Shown here piece by piece: positions 52,025 through 60,647 of a DNA stretch of 64,000 nt. The DNA comes from Embleya sp040629175. GTDB lineage: Bacteria > Actinomycetota > Actinomycetes > Streptomycetales > Streptomycetaceae. Below the pieces are notes generated by a model. The model did not search any database. It had not been told where the DNA came from and saw only the letters and a program-made list of their open reading frames with translations. The stretch lies in the NCBI RefSeq assembly GCF_040629175.1, contig NZ_JBEXUX010000020.1, forward strand, positions 62,001-126,000, given 5' to 3'. How positions within the stretch are numbered: the first letter of the stretch is position 1; the number at the start of each line of letters is the position of its first letter. The translations under genes and the position numbers were made by a program.

Positions 52025-54070
52025 GTGTTCGAGGCTGTACTGGTCGCCAACCGAGGCGAGATCGCGGTCCGGGTGATCCGCACGCTGCGCCGCATGGGCG
52101 TGCGGGCGATCACCGTCTACGGGCCGGGCGACGCCGACGCGCGGCACGTGCGCGAGGCGGACGTGGCGGTCGCGGTGCCCAGCTATCTGGACGTCGCCGC
52201 CGTGGTCGCCGCGGCGGTGCGATCCGGCGCGCGGGCGATCCACCCGGGGTATGGATTCCTGTCCGAGAACGCCGCGTTCGCCGCCGCCGTGGAGCAGGCC
52301 GGACTGGTCTTCGTCGGTCCGCCGGCGGGCGTGATCGAGCTGATGGGCGACAAGATCCGGGCCAAGGAGACGGTCGCCGCCTTCGGCGTCCCGGTGGTCC
52401 CGGGCGGTGGTGCGGCCGGCATGAGCGATGCCGAACTCGCGGACATCGCCCGCGAGATCGGCTTCCCGGTACTGATCAAGCCGTCGGCGGGCGGCGGTGG
52501 CAAGGGCATGCGCCTGGTGCACGACGGCGCGCTGCTCGCGGACGAGATCGCGGCGGCGCGGCGGCAGGCCAAGGGCGCGTTCGGCGACGATACGTTGCTG
52601 GTCGAGCGCTGGATCGACCGGCCCCGACACATCGAGATCCAGGTGCTCGCCGACACCCACGGCACGGTCGTGCACCTGGGCGAACGCGAGTGCAGCCTGC
52701 AGCGCCGACACCAGAAGATCATCGAGGAGGCCCCGTCCGCGCTGCTGGACGCGGACACCCGGGCCGCGATGGGTGCCGCCGCCGTGCGCGCCGCGCGGGC
52801 CTGCGGCTACGTGAACGCGGGCACCATCGAGTTCATCGTGCCGGCCGAGGATCCCGGCTCGTTCTACTTCATGGAGATGAACACCCGCCTCCAGGTCGAG
52901 CACCCGGTGACCGAACTGGTCACCCGGGTCGACCTGGTGGAGAGCCAACTGCGGATCGCCGCAGGCGCCGCGATCGGCAAGTCCGACGTGTCCATGCACG
53001 GCCACGCGGTCGAGGCGCGGATCTACGCCGAGGACCCCGACCGGGGCTTCCTGCCCACCGGCGGCCGGGTGCTGACGGTGTGCGAGCCGGACCTGGAGGG
53101 CGTCCGGGTGGACTCCGGGCTGCGCGAGGGCGGCGAGATCGGCAGCTCCTACGACCCGATGCTGGCCAAGGTGATCGCCTACGGCGACGACCGGGCGACG
53201 GCGATCAGCCGACTGCGGGCGGCACTTGCGCAGACCCGGGTGCTGGGCGTGACCACCAACCTGGGCTTTCTGTACCGGCTGTTGGGTGACCCGGCGGTGC
53301 TCGCGGGCGACCTGGACACCGGGCTGGTCGAGGCCAGGACGGACGACCTGACCGGGCACCCGGCCCCGCCGGAGGTGGCGGTCGCCGCGGCGCTGGCGGC
53401 GCGGGCCGAACGCGGGACCGGCACCGGCTGGGCGGATCCGTTCTCGGCGCAGACCGGGTGGCGGATCGGCGGGCCGGCCTGGGACACGCACGTGTTGCGG
53501 ATCGGGCCGGGTGAGCCGATCGAGGTGCGGGTGCGCGGCGGCGAGGTGTCCGTGGACGGCGGCCCGCCGGTGCCGGCGTCGGTGCAGGTGGTGCCCGGGG
53601 GGCTCGCGGTCGGCCACGACGGCCTGACCAGGCGCTTCGACTACGTCGCCGAGTCGTCCGGGGTGCGCTGGCTCGCGTACGGGCCGGACACCTGGCGGGT
53701 GAGCGAGGTGGACACCGTGCGGGCCGAGGCGGCCGGCGGTGCGGCGGCCAGTGGCGCGCTGACCTCGCCGATGCCGGGCACCGTGACCGTGGTCAAGGCC
53801 GCGGTCGGCGACCGGGTCGGCCGCGGCCAGACCGTGGTCGTGGTGGAAGCGATGAAGATGGAACACGCGCTGACCGCGCCGTTCGACGGTGTGGTCACCG
53901 AGATCGGCGTGGCGGCCGGCGCGTCGGTGGCGATGGACCAGACGCTGGCGGTGGTGACGCCGGAGGCGGCGCGGGCCGATGCGGCGCCGGCCGCAGCGGG
54001 CGGAGAAGCGCTCGACGGGTCGCCCGCCGGCTCGCCCGATGGATCGCTCGACCGGGAGGCGAGGGCCTGA
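52025..54070 (+). CDS. liuD: methylcrotonyl-CoA carboxylase, biotin-carrying (alpha) subunit
   Basis: A 681-residue protein with biotin carboxylase and biotin carrier domains. VLVANRGEIAVRVIRTLRRMGV opens it, the ATP-grasp loop is KPSAGGGGKGMRLV near residue 160, and FYFMEMNTRLQVEHPVTE near 280 is the active-site block. The biotinyl domain ends the protein with VEAMKMEHAL near 620, where the lysine is biotinylated. GTG at 52025 follows GAGGGG. A low-complexity tail of about 40 residues comes after the biotin domain. Stop overlaps the HMG-CoA lyase start (TGATG). Confidence 0.93.
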   Translation: MFEAVLVANRGEIAVRVIRTLRRMGVRAITVYGPGDADARHVREADVAVAVPSYLDVAAVVAAAVRSGARAIHPGYGFLSENAAFAAAVEQAGLVFVGPPAGVIELMGDKIRAKETVAAFGVPVVPGGGAAGMSDAELADIAREIGFPVLIKPSAGGGGKGMRLVHDGALLADEIAAARRQAKGAFGDDTLLVERWIDRPRHIEIQVLADTHGTVVHLGERECSLQRRHQKIIEEAPSALLDADTRAAMGAAAVRAARACGYVNAGTIEFIVPAEDPGSFYFMEMNTRLQVEHPVTELVTRVDLVESQLRIAAGAAIGKSDVSMHGHAVEARIYAEDPDRGFLPTGGRVLTVCEPDLEGVRVDSGLREGGEIGSSYDPMLAKVIAYGDDRATAISRLRAALAQTRVLGVTTNLGFLYRLLGDPAVLAGDLDTGLVEARTDDLTGHPAPPEVAVAAALAARAERGTGTGWADPFSAQTGWRIGGPAWDTHVLRIGPGEPIEVRVRGGEVSVDGGPPVPASVQVVPGGLAVGHDGLTRRFDYVAESSGVRWLAYGPDTWRVSEVDTVRAEAAGGAAASGALTSPMPGTVTVVKAAVGDRVGRGQTVVVVEAMKMEHALTAPFDGVVTEIGVAAGASVAMDQTLAVVTPEAARADAAPAAAGGEALDGSPAGSPDGSLDREARA

Positions 54071-55062
54071 TGACGCGACGATTGCCGGATACACACCGCG
54101 AATCCGGGCTGCCGGAGCGGGTGTTCATCCACGAGGTGGGTGCCCGGGACGGATTGCAGAACGAATCCGGGGTGGTGCCCACCGAGGCCAAGATCGAGTT
54201 CGTCCGCCGGCTGGCCCGCGCGGGTCTGCGCACGATCGAGGTGACCAGCTTCGTACCACCTAAGTGGGTGCCCCAACTCGCGGACGCCGCAGAGGTGTTC
54301 GCGGCGGTACGGGCGGATGCCGAGATTGCGACGGCGGACCGCCGGTTGCCGGTGCTGGTGCCCAACGAGCGCGGCTTCGACCGGGCGCTCGAACTGGGCG
54401 CCGATCGCATCGCGGTGTTCGGCAGCGCCACCGAGACCTTCGCCCGGCGCAACCTCAACCGCACGGTGGCCGAATCGCTGGCCATGTTCGCCCCCGTGGT
54501 CGAGCGGGCCGGCGCCGCCGGCATCGACACGCGCGGCTACCTGTCCATGTGCTGGGGCGACCCGTGGGAGGGGCCGGTACCGCTCGACCAGGTGGTCCGG
54601 GTCGGCAAGGCCCTGATCGAGATGGGCTGTTCGCAGCTCAGCCTGGGCGACACGATCGGCGCCGCCACGCCCGGACACGTCACCGCCCTGCTGACCGCCT
54701 TCGCCGAGGCCGGCGTGCCGGCCGAGCGAATCGCGGTGCACTTCCACGACAGCTACGGCCAGGCACTGGCCAACACGCTCGCGGCGCTGCGCTTCGGCGT
54801 GACCACCGTGGACGCCTCGGCCGGCGGCCTGGGCGGTTGCCCGTACGCGGACAGCGCGACCGGCAACCTGGCCACCGAGGACCTGGTCTGGATGCTGCAC
54901 GGCCTGGGCATCGAGACCGGCGTCGACCTGGGCGAACTGGTCGCCACCAGCGTCTGGATGGCCGAACTGCTCGGCCGCCCCAGCCCCTCGCGCGCGGTCC
55001 AGGCGCTGATCGGCAAGCGGGTGGACGCACACGGCCTGGTGCTGCCCGACCCGAACTCCTGA
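54070..55062 (+). CDS. mvaB: hydroxymethylglutaryl-CoA lyase
   Basis: A 330-residue HMGL-like aldolase that splits HMG-CoA to acetoacetate and acetyl-CoA, the last step of leucine breakdown. GARDGLQNES near residue 24 gives the catalytic Arg-Asp, TIEVTSFVPPKWVPQLADA follows, HFHDSYGQALAN near 225 gives metal-binding His residues and GGLGGCPYADSATGNLATEDLV near 255 contains the conserved active-site cysteine. ATG at 54070 overlaps the carboxylase stop by one base. Confidence 0.93.
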   Translation: MTRRLPDTHRESGLPERVFIHEVGARDGLQNESGVVPTEAKIEFVRRLARAGLRTIEVTSFVPPKWVPQLADAAEVFAAVRADAEIATADRRLPVLVPNERGFDRALELGADRIAVFGSATETFARRNLNRTVAESLAMFAPVVERAGAAGIDTRGYLSMCWGDPWEGPVPLDQVVRVGKALIEMGCSQLSLGDTIGAATPGHVTALLTAFAEAGVPAERIAVHFHDSYGQALANTLAALRFGVTTVDASAGGLGGCPYADSATGNLATEDLVWMLHGLGIETGVDLGELVATSVWMAELLGRPSPSRAVQALIGKRVDAHGLVLPDPNS

Positions 55063-55160
55063 CGGCTGCACACCCGCAGCCGACCGACCACCCTCCGAAG
55101 GACCGGTGCCGCCACGAGCGCGCCGAGCCGCCCCGCACACCGAATCCGGGAGCCTGCCCC

Positions 55161-56324
55161 ATGTTGGACCACCGCCTCGACGACGAGTACGAGCAACTGC
55201 GGCGCACCGTCGCCGAGTTCTCCAAGGACGTGATCGCGCCCGCGATCGGCGAGCTGTACGAGAAGCACGAATTCCCGTACGCCATCGTGCGCGAGATGGG
55301 ACGGATGGGCCTGTTCGGGCTGCCCTTCCCGGAGGAGTACGGCGGCATGGGCGGCGACTACCTCGCGCTCGGCCTGGTCCTGGAGGAGCTGGCCCGCGTC
55401 GACTCCTCGGTCGCGATCACCCTGGAGGCGGCCGTCTCGCTGGGCGCGATGCCGATCCACCGCTTCGGCACCAAGGAGCAGAAGCAGACCTGGCTGCCCA
55501 AGCTGACCAGCGGGGAAATGCTCGGCGCCTTCGGCCTGACCGAGCCCGGCGGCGGCTCGGACGCGGGCGCCACGCGCACCACCGCGCGCCTGGACGAGGC
55601 GGCGGGGGAGTGGGTGATCAACGGCGGCAAGTGCTTCATCACCAACTCCGGCACCGACATCACCGGCTTCGTCACGGTCACCGCGGTCACCGGCACCAAG
55701 GGCGACGGCGGCAAGGAGATCAGCACGATCATCGTGCCCTCCGGCACCAAGGGCTTCACCGTGGCGCCGCCGTACTCCAAGGTCGGCTGGAACTGCTCGG
55801 ACACCCGCGAACTGTCCTTCACCGACGTGCGCGTGCCCGCCGAGAACCTGCTCGGCGAACGCGGCCGGGGCTACGCCCAGTTCCTGTCCATCTTGGACGA
55901 GGGCCGGGTGGCCATCGCGGCGTTGGCCACCGGGCTGGCCCAGGGCTGCGTGGACGAATCGGTGCGCTACGCCGGCGAACGCGAGGCGTTCGGCCGGCCG
56001 ATCGGCGCCAACCAGGCGATCGCCTTCAAGCTCGCCGACATGGAACTGCGCGCCCACAACTCCCGGTTGGCCTGGCGGCACGCGGCCTCGCTGCTGGTGC
56101 ACGGCGAGCGCTTCAAGAAGGAGGCCGCGCTGGCCAAGCTGTACAGCTCGGAAAGCGCCGTCGACAACGCCCGCGAAGCCACCCAGATCCACGGCGGCTA
56201 CGGCTTCATGAACGAATACCCGGTGGCCCGCTTCTGGCGCGACGCCAAGATCCTCGAAATCGGCGAGGGCACCAGCGAGGTCCAGCGCATGCTGATCGCC
56301 CGCGAGTTGGGCCTGCCGCGCTGA
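55161..56324 (+). CDS. acyl-CoA dehydrogenase, branched-chain type (AcdH/LiuA-like)
   Basis: A 387-residue acyl-CoA dehydrogenase. FPEEYGGMGGDYLALGLVLEELARVDSS, AFGLTEPGGGSDAGATRTTA (FAD and substrate contacts), RVAIAALATGLAQGCVDES, QIHGGYGFMNEYPVARFWRDAKI and EIGEGTSEVQRML are all typical. A glutamate sits in GEGTSE, the usual catalytic position in short- and medium-chain enzymes; human isovaleryl-CoA dehydrogenase has it elsewhere, so this is better called a branched/short-chain enzyme like AcdH of Streptomyces. Its place in the operon argues for isovaleryl-CoA oxidation. ATG at 55161, 98 nt after the lyase stop. Confidence 0.9.
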   Translation: MLDHRLDDEYEQLRRTVAEFSKDVIAPAIGELYEKHEFPYAIVREMGRMGLFGLPFPEEYGGMGGDYLALGLVLEELARVDSSVAITLEAAVSLGAMPIHRFGTKEQKQTWLPKLTSGEMLGAFGLTEPGGGSDAGATRTTARLDEAAGEWVINGGKCFITNSGTDITGFVTVTAVTGTKGDGGKEISTIIVPSGTKGFTVAPPYSKVGWNCSDTRELSFTDVRVPAENLLGERGRGYAQFLSILDEGRVAIAALATGLAQGCVDESVRYAGEREAFGRPIGANQAIAFKLADMELRAHNSRLAWRHAASLLVHGERFKKEAALAKLYSSESAVDNAREATQIHGGYGFMNEYPVARFWRDAKILEIGEGTSEVQRMLIARELGLPR

Positions 56325-56340
56325 TCACGACGGGACATCG

Positions 56341-56383
56341 ACGCCGGCCTCCCGGGACGCTCGCCGTCCCGGGAGGCCGGCGT
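56341..56383. terminator. 18-bp hairpin after liu operon
   Basis: Perfect 18-bp stem (56341-56358 with 56366-56383) with the 7-nt loop GCTCGCC, between the dehydrogenase stop and the stop of the convergent toxin gene; no T-run. Probable two-way terminator. Confidence 0.75.
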
Positions 56384-56402
56384 CCTGGGCAGGTGGGCGG
56401 CT

Positions 56403-56648
56403 TCACAGCGCAACGGCGCGGGTGACGGTGACAACAAGGATTCCGGCGCTGATCGTGTAGCGGACGAACACTCCCGTGATCGTCGCTTCCCGGCGATCTC
56501 GGTCGCTGCCGACCTGTACGGAGCCGGACCCGTAGGGCGCGTGGCCGATGGACGAGTCCACGGCGTCCTTGAAGGCCCGAACCTGCCCAAAGGACAGGGG
56601 TTTGAGGCCGTCTTCGGCCTCATTCGTGTATTGCACGCGATAGCTCAT
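56403..56648 (-). CDS. RelE/ParE-like toxin
   Basis: An 81-residue protein of RelE/ParE type: MSYRVQYTNEAEDGLKPL, an alpha helix with FKDAVDSSI, then the strand-rich end ATITGVFVRYTISAGILVVTVTRAVAL. ParE toxins block gyrase and RelE toxins cleave mRNA; the activity here cannot be told from sequence. ATG at 56648 overlaps the antitoxin stop (ATGA). Confidence 0.72.
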   Translation of the reverse strand: MSYRVQYTNEAEDGLKPLSFGQVRAFKDAVDSSIGHAPYGSGSVQVGSDRDRREATITGVFVRYTISAGILVVTVTRAVAL

Positions 56649-56908
56649 GTGATCGCGTTCCCGTCTCGGTCCACGCAGTCGCTGAAGTCGCCGGCCTTGA
56701 GGCGCTCATGTACAGCCTCGTCGTCCTCCTGGGCCTCCGGGGGAAGCGCCCAGTGCAGGATGGCGTCTCGTTCGAGTCGATCGAGCGGGGTCTCGTACAT
56801 GACCTTGTCGAACTCGTCGCGGCGGTCCTCGGGCAGCGCCGCCCGAATCTCGGCGAGCGTGTTCGGCAACTCGATCCGCTCGCCACGGACGACGGTGGTC
56901 CTGGGCAT
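56645..56908 (-). CDS. antitoxin partner of RelE/ParE-like toxin
   Basis: An 87-residue acidic protein directly upstream of and coupled to the toxin gene. MPRTTVVRGERIELPNTLAEIRAALPEDRRDEFDKVMYETP forms a probable fold and HERLKAGDFSDCVDRDG the toxin-binding end. The antitoxin family was not recognised. ATG at 56908 has AAAGGGAGG 6 nt upstream; the longer in-frame reading lacks coding character. Confidence 0.68.
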   Translation of the reverse strand: MPRTTVVRGERIELPNTLAEIRAALPEDRRDEFDKVMYETPLDRLERDAILHWALPPEAQEDDEAVHERLKAGDFSDCVDRDGNAIT

Positions 56909-57165
56909 GGATGGCCTCCCTTTCGCAGCGGCCATCCAGGATGGCATCGTTCCGTTCGCCAGGGACAGCCGGCGCACGCGGGCGCAACACGCGTCGGGGA
57001 GTGCGCCCCGCGACTCCGAACTCGCCGCAGGTCACAACCCCCGCAGCGAAATGCTTGAAGAGATGGGCTGGCGTCCCGGTCCGCTACGGAAATGCGCAGT
57101 GCGCGCTGCGGCTGCTCGGCGCTCCCCGTCGGCGGCGCATTGCCCGGACGGTTTCGACCGCGCGA

Positions 57166-57199
57166 CCGCCCCGCCCCCGTGGTCCGAGGGGCGGGGCGG
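57166..57199 (-). terminator. 12-bp hairpin after second XRE/DUF397 pair
   Basis: CCGCCCCGCCCC (57166-57177) pairs perfectly with GGGGCGGGGCGG (57188-57199) around a 10-nt loop, 12 nt beyond the DUF397 stop. The rest of the 302-nt gap between 56908 and 57211 holds no gene I can support. Confidence 0.65.
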
Positions 57200-57210
57200 A
57201 ATGCGGTGCG

Positions 57211-57399
57211 TCAGCGGGTGGCGGCGAGGAATGCGGACCATGCCTCGACGCTGGTGGTGATGACGGGAGACGGGTTGTGCTTGCTGTCCCGGACGCCGAC
57301 CGTGCCGGTCAGCGGTGCAACCTCGACACAGTTTCCGCCCTCGCTGCCGCTGTAGGTCGACTTGCGCCACGCCGGCCTACCAAGACTTTTCACGGTCAT
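57211..57399 (-). CDS. DUF397 protein
   Basis: A 62-residue DUF397 protein with WRKSTYSGSEGGNCVEVA, VRDSKHN and WSAFLAA. ATG at 57399 overlaps the stop of the XRE gene (ATGA). It is the second such pair of the window (the other is at 26.9-28.0 kb). Confidence 0.92.
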   Translation of the reverse strand: MTVKSLGRPAWRKSTYSGSEGGNCVEVAPLTGTVGVRDSKHNPSPVITTSVEAWSAFLAATR

Positions 57400-58211
57400 A
57401 GCTCCCCTGCGATCTCCGCGATCAACTTGCGTGACTTCTCGATGGACTTGGCCTGCGCCCGGATAATGGCATACCTGTGACGGAAAATGCGGACCCGCTC
57501 CGGGTCGGCGATGACCGCGCCGTCACCCTGGCTTTCGGTGTAGGCACAGTATTGGCCGTCCGCCATCTCCAGCACCAGGATGGGCCCGTCGAGCCCTGCG
57601 TGTTCGACGCATCGCGTGGGCATGACTTGCAAGGTCACAGTGCGCATGTTCGCGCACTCCAAGAGCCGGTACAACTGGTCCTTGAAGACGGCATCACCTC
57701 CGATGGGCCTGCGGAGAACCCACTCGTCGATGATGAAGCTCAGAGCGGCGGCCGGCTTGCGGGTCAGCAATACCTGCCTGCTCAGTCGTCCCTCGACACG
57801 CTGCTCGATCTCGTCCTCGTCCAGTGGCGGACGCCGCGAGCTGATGACGGCCCTTGCGTACGCTTCGGTCTGTAGCAGACCCGGAATTACTGAGCTCTCG
57901 AACGAATCGAGGCCGAGGCACTCTGCCTCCACCGCAGCGGTGTCCGCGAAGAAATCGGCCACCTTCTCTCCTGCCAGGTACTCGGCGGACGTGGCGAGAG
58001 CACCACCGGTACTCAGCACCTCGTCCAATCTCGCCACCGTGGGCGGTAGTACGGGTCGATTGCCGGACTCGAAGGCGCGCACTGTCGAGGGTGCCTGGCC
58101 GATCAGCTTTCCGAGTTCCTCGACGGTAAGTCTCGCGGCCTTTCTGTGGAACCGGATCTGACTCCCGAAGATCCTGTACGCGGGTGATACACGCTTGGGT
58201 CGTTGTGACAC
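57396..58211 (-). CDS. XRE-family regulator with DUF5753 domain
   Basis: A 271-residue regulator with an N-terminal XRE helix-turn-helix at about residues 12-65 (RLTVEELGKLIGQAPSTVRAFESGNRPV) and a DUF5753 domain (GLDSFESSVIPGLLQTEAYARAV near 118, RTVTLQVMPTRC near 205). GTG at 58211 has AGGGAGGA about 8 nt upstream; 32 upstream in-frame codons are excluded by this. Coupled to DUF397 downstream and divergent from an unknown gene. Confidence 0.9.
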   Translation of the reverse strand: MSQRPKRVSPAYRIFGSQIRFHRKAARLTVEELGKLIGQAPSTVRAFESGNRPVLPPTVARLDEVLSTGGALATSAEYLAGEKVADFFADTAAVEAECLGLDSFESSVIPGLLQTEAYARAVISSRRPPLDEDEIEQRVEGRLSRQVLLTRKPAAALSFIIDEWVLRRPIGGDAVFKDQLYRLLECANMRTVTLQVMPTRCVEHAGLDGPILVLEMADGQYCAYTESQGDGAVIADPERVRIFRHRYAIIRAQAKSIEKSRKLIAEIAGEL

Positions 58212-58344
58212 CGCGCCGTCCTCCCTGACTGCGCTTGATACGACGGCCAGCCGTACGTTACGGGCGGAGTGTTCGACGACACGGTTCTCGGCGTCACTGC
58301 CGGCCATCTATCCAAGCTAAGTGGGGAACGGCACTCTCGGAGGC

Positions 58345-58812
58345 ATGACAGCCGATCACCACCCGATCGCGACGCCGACTCCGGATTCGCACGAGTGGAT
58401 TCCGCACGCGTATTCGCAACTTGTGAGTGTCGGTGAACACTTCGACCTCGTGCGCATTGCGGGGTTTCGTGGCGATGGCATAGCCAGGTTGCTCGTGAAG
58501 GCCGCCGCCGGTGCTGCGGGGCCGATCGTGCAGGAGCTGTACGGACGTGAGTGGGTGCATTTTCTGACGCGGCCCCGCACCGTCCGCGAATTCCACTGGC
58601 CCCCTGGCATCCAAGTCTGGGACGGGCGGCGGGACTTCAGTGTCGAGATACCTGCCTTGAGTGGTGGCTCGTGCCTGCTGCGGTGGCTCTCGAAGCCGAC
58701 GCCGGATGCGCCGTTGGTCGGTACGGAACTTCTGCACACCGTCCTGATCCGCGACCCGGCCGGGATTCTCGACCCGGTCGACCGGACCGGCCGGGCCACG
58801 TCCGGTACCTGA
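58345..58812 (+). CDS. unknown protein divergent from XRE regulator
   Basis: A 155-residue soluble protein without a recognised family: VGEHFDLVRIAGFRGDGIARLLVKA near residue 30 and PIVQELYGREWVHFLTRP near 60, ending in GTELLHTVLIRDP. The first of these blocks resembles the lead strand of actinomycete bifunctional primase/polymerase-like or DUF proteins, too weakly for a call. ATG at 58345 lies only 2 nt after GGAGG; a GTG at 58321 is the alternative. Confidence 0.55.
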   Translation: MTADHHPIATPTPDSHEWIPHAYSQLVSVGEHFDLVRIAGFRGDGIARLLVKAAAGAAGPIVQELYGREWVHFLTRPRTVREFHWPPGIQVWDGRRDFSVEIPALSGGSCLLRWLSKPTPDAPLVGTELLHTVLIRDPAGILDPVDRTGRATSGT

Positions 58813-58985
58813 ACCGTCCCCTGCCGCCGCCCGCGCCCGACCACGCCGGCGGGCGGCGCCCGGTCCCGCAGTCTCCGACACGGCTGCGGGGCCGGGCCCT
58901 TCGACCCCTTGCCCGGCCGGGTGCCTGAAGACCCCCGCACGCCCGGCCGGGCAAGGCCATCGACCCACCGCCCGAAAGGAGGGTC

Positions 58986-59531
58986 GTGACCCCACCACCC
59001 CACGGCCGCCAAGCCGCCCTCGCTCGCCTCGCCGCAACCGCCGCCGAACGCACCCGACTTCAGGGCCGACCACCGAACCCCGCAACAACGCCGCAGCACC
59101 GACGGCAAACCCACCACCAACAGTGCCGCACCGCCGGCGCCGCACTCCGTGCCGCAGTCGCCGACGCCCACCACGCCGGCATACCCGCCGAAATCATCGC
59201 CCGCACCGTCGGATTCTCACCCGGCTACGTACGGATGATCCTGCACCGCGAACACACCCCCGCGCCCATCCGGCACCGGACGCAGATCGCCCCCGCCGTC
59301 CTATTCCGTATCCAAGGAGCGACCGTGCCCACCTCACCCCCGTGGTCGATCGGCGATCATCTCTGGCGCAAGCTCGGCCCCGGCAACCACCACCTCGGCA
59401 CCATCACCCGAATCTGGCACGACGGCACCCGATGGATGGTCGAATACGAACACGGCGTGCGAACGCGGCAGACGGACACCGCGCCCGCCGCCGAGATGTA
59501 CAAGGCAGGCCCGATCACCCGACCGGTCTGA
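58986..59531 (+). CDS. small HTH protein of unknown function
   Basis: A 181-residue protein starting with GTG at 58986, which has a strong AAGGAGGG 5 nt upstream. Residues 45-80 contain a probable helix-turn-helix (ALRAAVADAHHAGIPAEIIARTVGFSPGYVRMIL). The second half has IGDHLWRKLGPGNHHLGTITRIWHDGTRWMVEYEHG, a beta-rich, SH3/Tudor-like looking pattern. Together they suggest a DNA-associated protein; family unknown. It is 173 nt downstream of the preceding unknown gene. Confidence 0.6.
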   Translation: MTPPPHGRQAALARLAATAAERTRLQGRPPNPATTPQHRRQTHHQQCRTAGAALRAAVADAHHAGIPAEIIARTVGFSPGYVRMILHREHTPAPIRHRTQIAPAVLFRIQGATVPTSPPWSIGDHLWRKLGPGNHHLGTITRIWHDGTRWMVEYEHGVRTRQTDTAPAAEMYKAGPITRPV

Positions 59532-59627
59532 ACGACGGCGCCCACAAGGCCACTTCGTCTCACCCGCCGCACCACGCAGCCCGCAGCCGCCGCATCGCGT
59601 CCGGCCGGGCGCATCCGGAAACGCGCA

Positions 59628-59665
59628 CGCGCCGGACGGGCCGAGTGTTTGGCTCGTCCGGCGCG
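59628..59665. terminator. 15-bp hairpin between convergent genes
   Basis: CGCGCCGGACGGGCC (59628-59642) pairs with 59651-59665 (one G-U pair) around the loop GAGTGTTT, between the HTH gene and the convergent proline dehydrogenase gene. Probable two-way terminator. Confidence 0.7.
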
Positions 59666-59685
59666 GGGGAGCGGCCGACCGGGGG

Positions 59686-60615
59686 TTAGCTCTTCGTGGC
59701 CATCGCCCTCAGGAAGAAGGTCAGGTTGGCCGGGCGTTCGGCGAGGCGGCGCATGAAGTAGCCGTACCACTCGGCGCCGTAGGGGAGGTAGATCCGCATC
59801 AGGTCGCCGCGCTCGACGATCCGGGCCTGCTCCTCCGGGCGGATCCCGTACAACATCTGGAACTCGAAGCTGCCCGGCGCCCGCCCGGCCAGGTCCGCCA
59901 GGTGACGCGCGATGGCGATCAGGCGCGGGTCGTGCGAGGCCACCATCGGGTAGCCCGCACCCCCCATCAGGATCCGCAGGCATCGCACGTACGAACGGTC
60001 CACGTCGCTCTTGCCCTGGAACGCGACCGACTCCGGCTCCTGGTAGGCGCCCTTGCACAACCGCACCCGCGAGCCCTCGTAGGCCAGGTCCCGACAGTCC
60101 TGCTCGGTGCGGCGCAGGTACGCCTGGAGCACCGCGCCCACCCACGGGAAGTCCACCCGCAGCTCGCGCAGGATGCCCAGGGTCGAGTCGGTCGTGGTGT
60201 GGTCCTCCATGTCCAGGGTGACCGTGGTGCCCACCTTCGCCGCGGCCGCGCAGATCCGCCGGGCGTTCTCCAGGGCTATCCGCTCGCCGTCGCCGGGCAG
60301 GAACTGCCCGACGGCGGAGAGCTTGACGGACACCTCGGCGCTGCGCGCGAGCCCGGTCTGGCCGAGCGTGTCCAGCAGCGCCTCGTAGGCGTCCACCGTC
60401 GCGTCCGCCTGGGACCGGTCGGCGGTGTCCTCGCCGAGGTGATCGAGCGTCACCTTGCGGCCGGAGTCGACCAGTTCGCGGGTCACCCGGACCGCGTCCG
60501 CGAGCACGTCGCCCGCGACGAACCGGTCCACGATGGCCCGGGTCGGCGGCAGGTTCTCGACCAGCGAGCGGGTCCGCGGCGAGCGGGCCGCCGCGAGGAT
60601 GGGACTGCGAAGCAT
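59686..60615 (-). CDS. putB: proline dehydrogenase
   Basis: A 309-residue monofunctional FAD-dependent proline dehydrogenase, oxidising proline to pyrroline-5-carboxylate. The barrel motifs are DMEDHTTTDSTL, VLQAYLRRTEQD, VRLCKGAYQEP, SHDPRLIAIA and FEFQMLYGIRPEEQ; the substrate-binding RRxxER block is FMRRLAERPANLTFFLRA at the end. ATG at 60615 lies 32 nt after the P5C dehydrogenase stop, so the two form an operon, the normal split form in actinobacteria. Confidence 0.95.
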   Translation of the reverse strand: MLRSPILAAARSPRTRSLVENLPPTRAIVDRFVAGDVLADAVRVTRELVDSGRKVTLDHLGEDTADRSQADATVDAYEALLDTLGQTGLARSAEVSVKLSAVGQFLPGDGERIALENARRICAAAAKVGTTVTLDMEDHTTTDSTLGILRELRVDFPWVGAVLQAYLRRTEQDCRDLAYEGSRVRLCKGAYQEPESVAFQGKSDVDRSYVRCLRILMGGAGYPMVASHDPRLIAIARHLADLAGRAPGSFEFQMLYGIRPEEQARIVERGDLMRIYLPYGAEWYGYFMRRLAERPANLTFFLRAMATKS

Positions 60616-60647
60616 GTTCTACTCCCGAAATACCGGTGGGGTGAGGG

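Noticed and set aside
50396..54070. A single 1224-codon frame across both carboxylase genes
   Set aside because: Its first half is the wrong frame of the beta subunit; only the part from 52025 is the biotin-carrying subunit.
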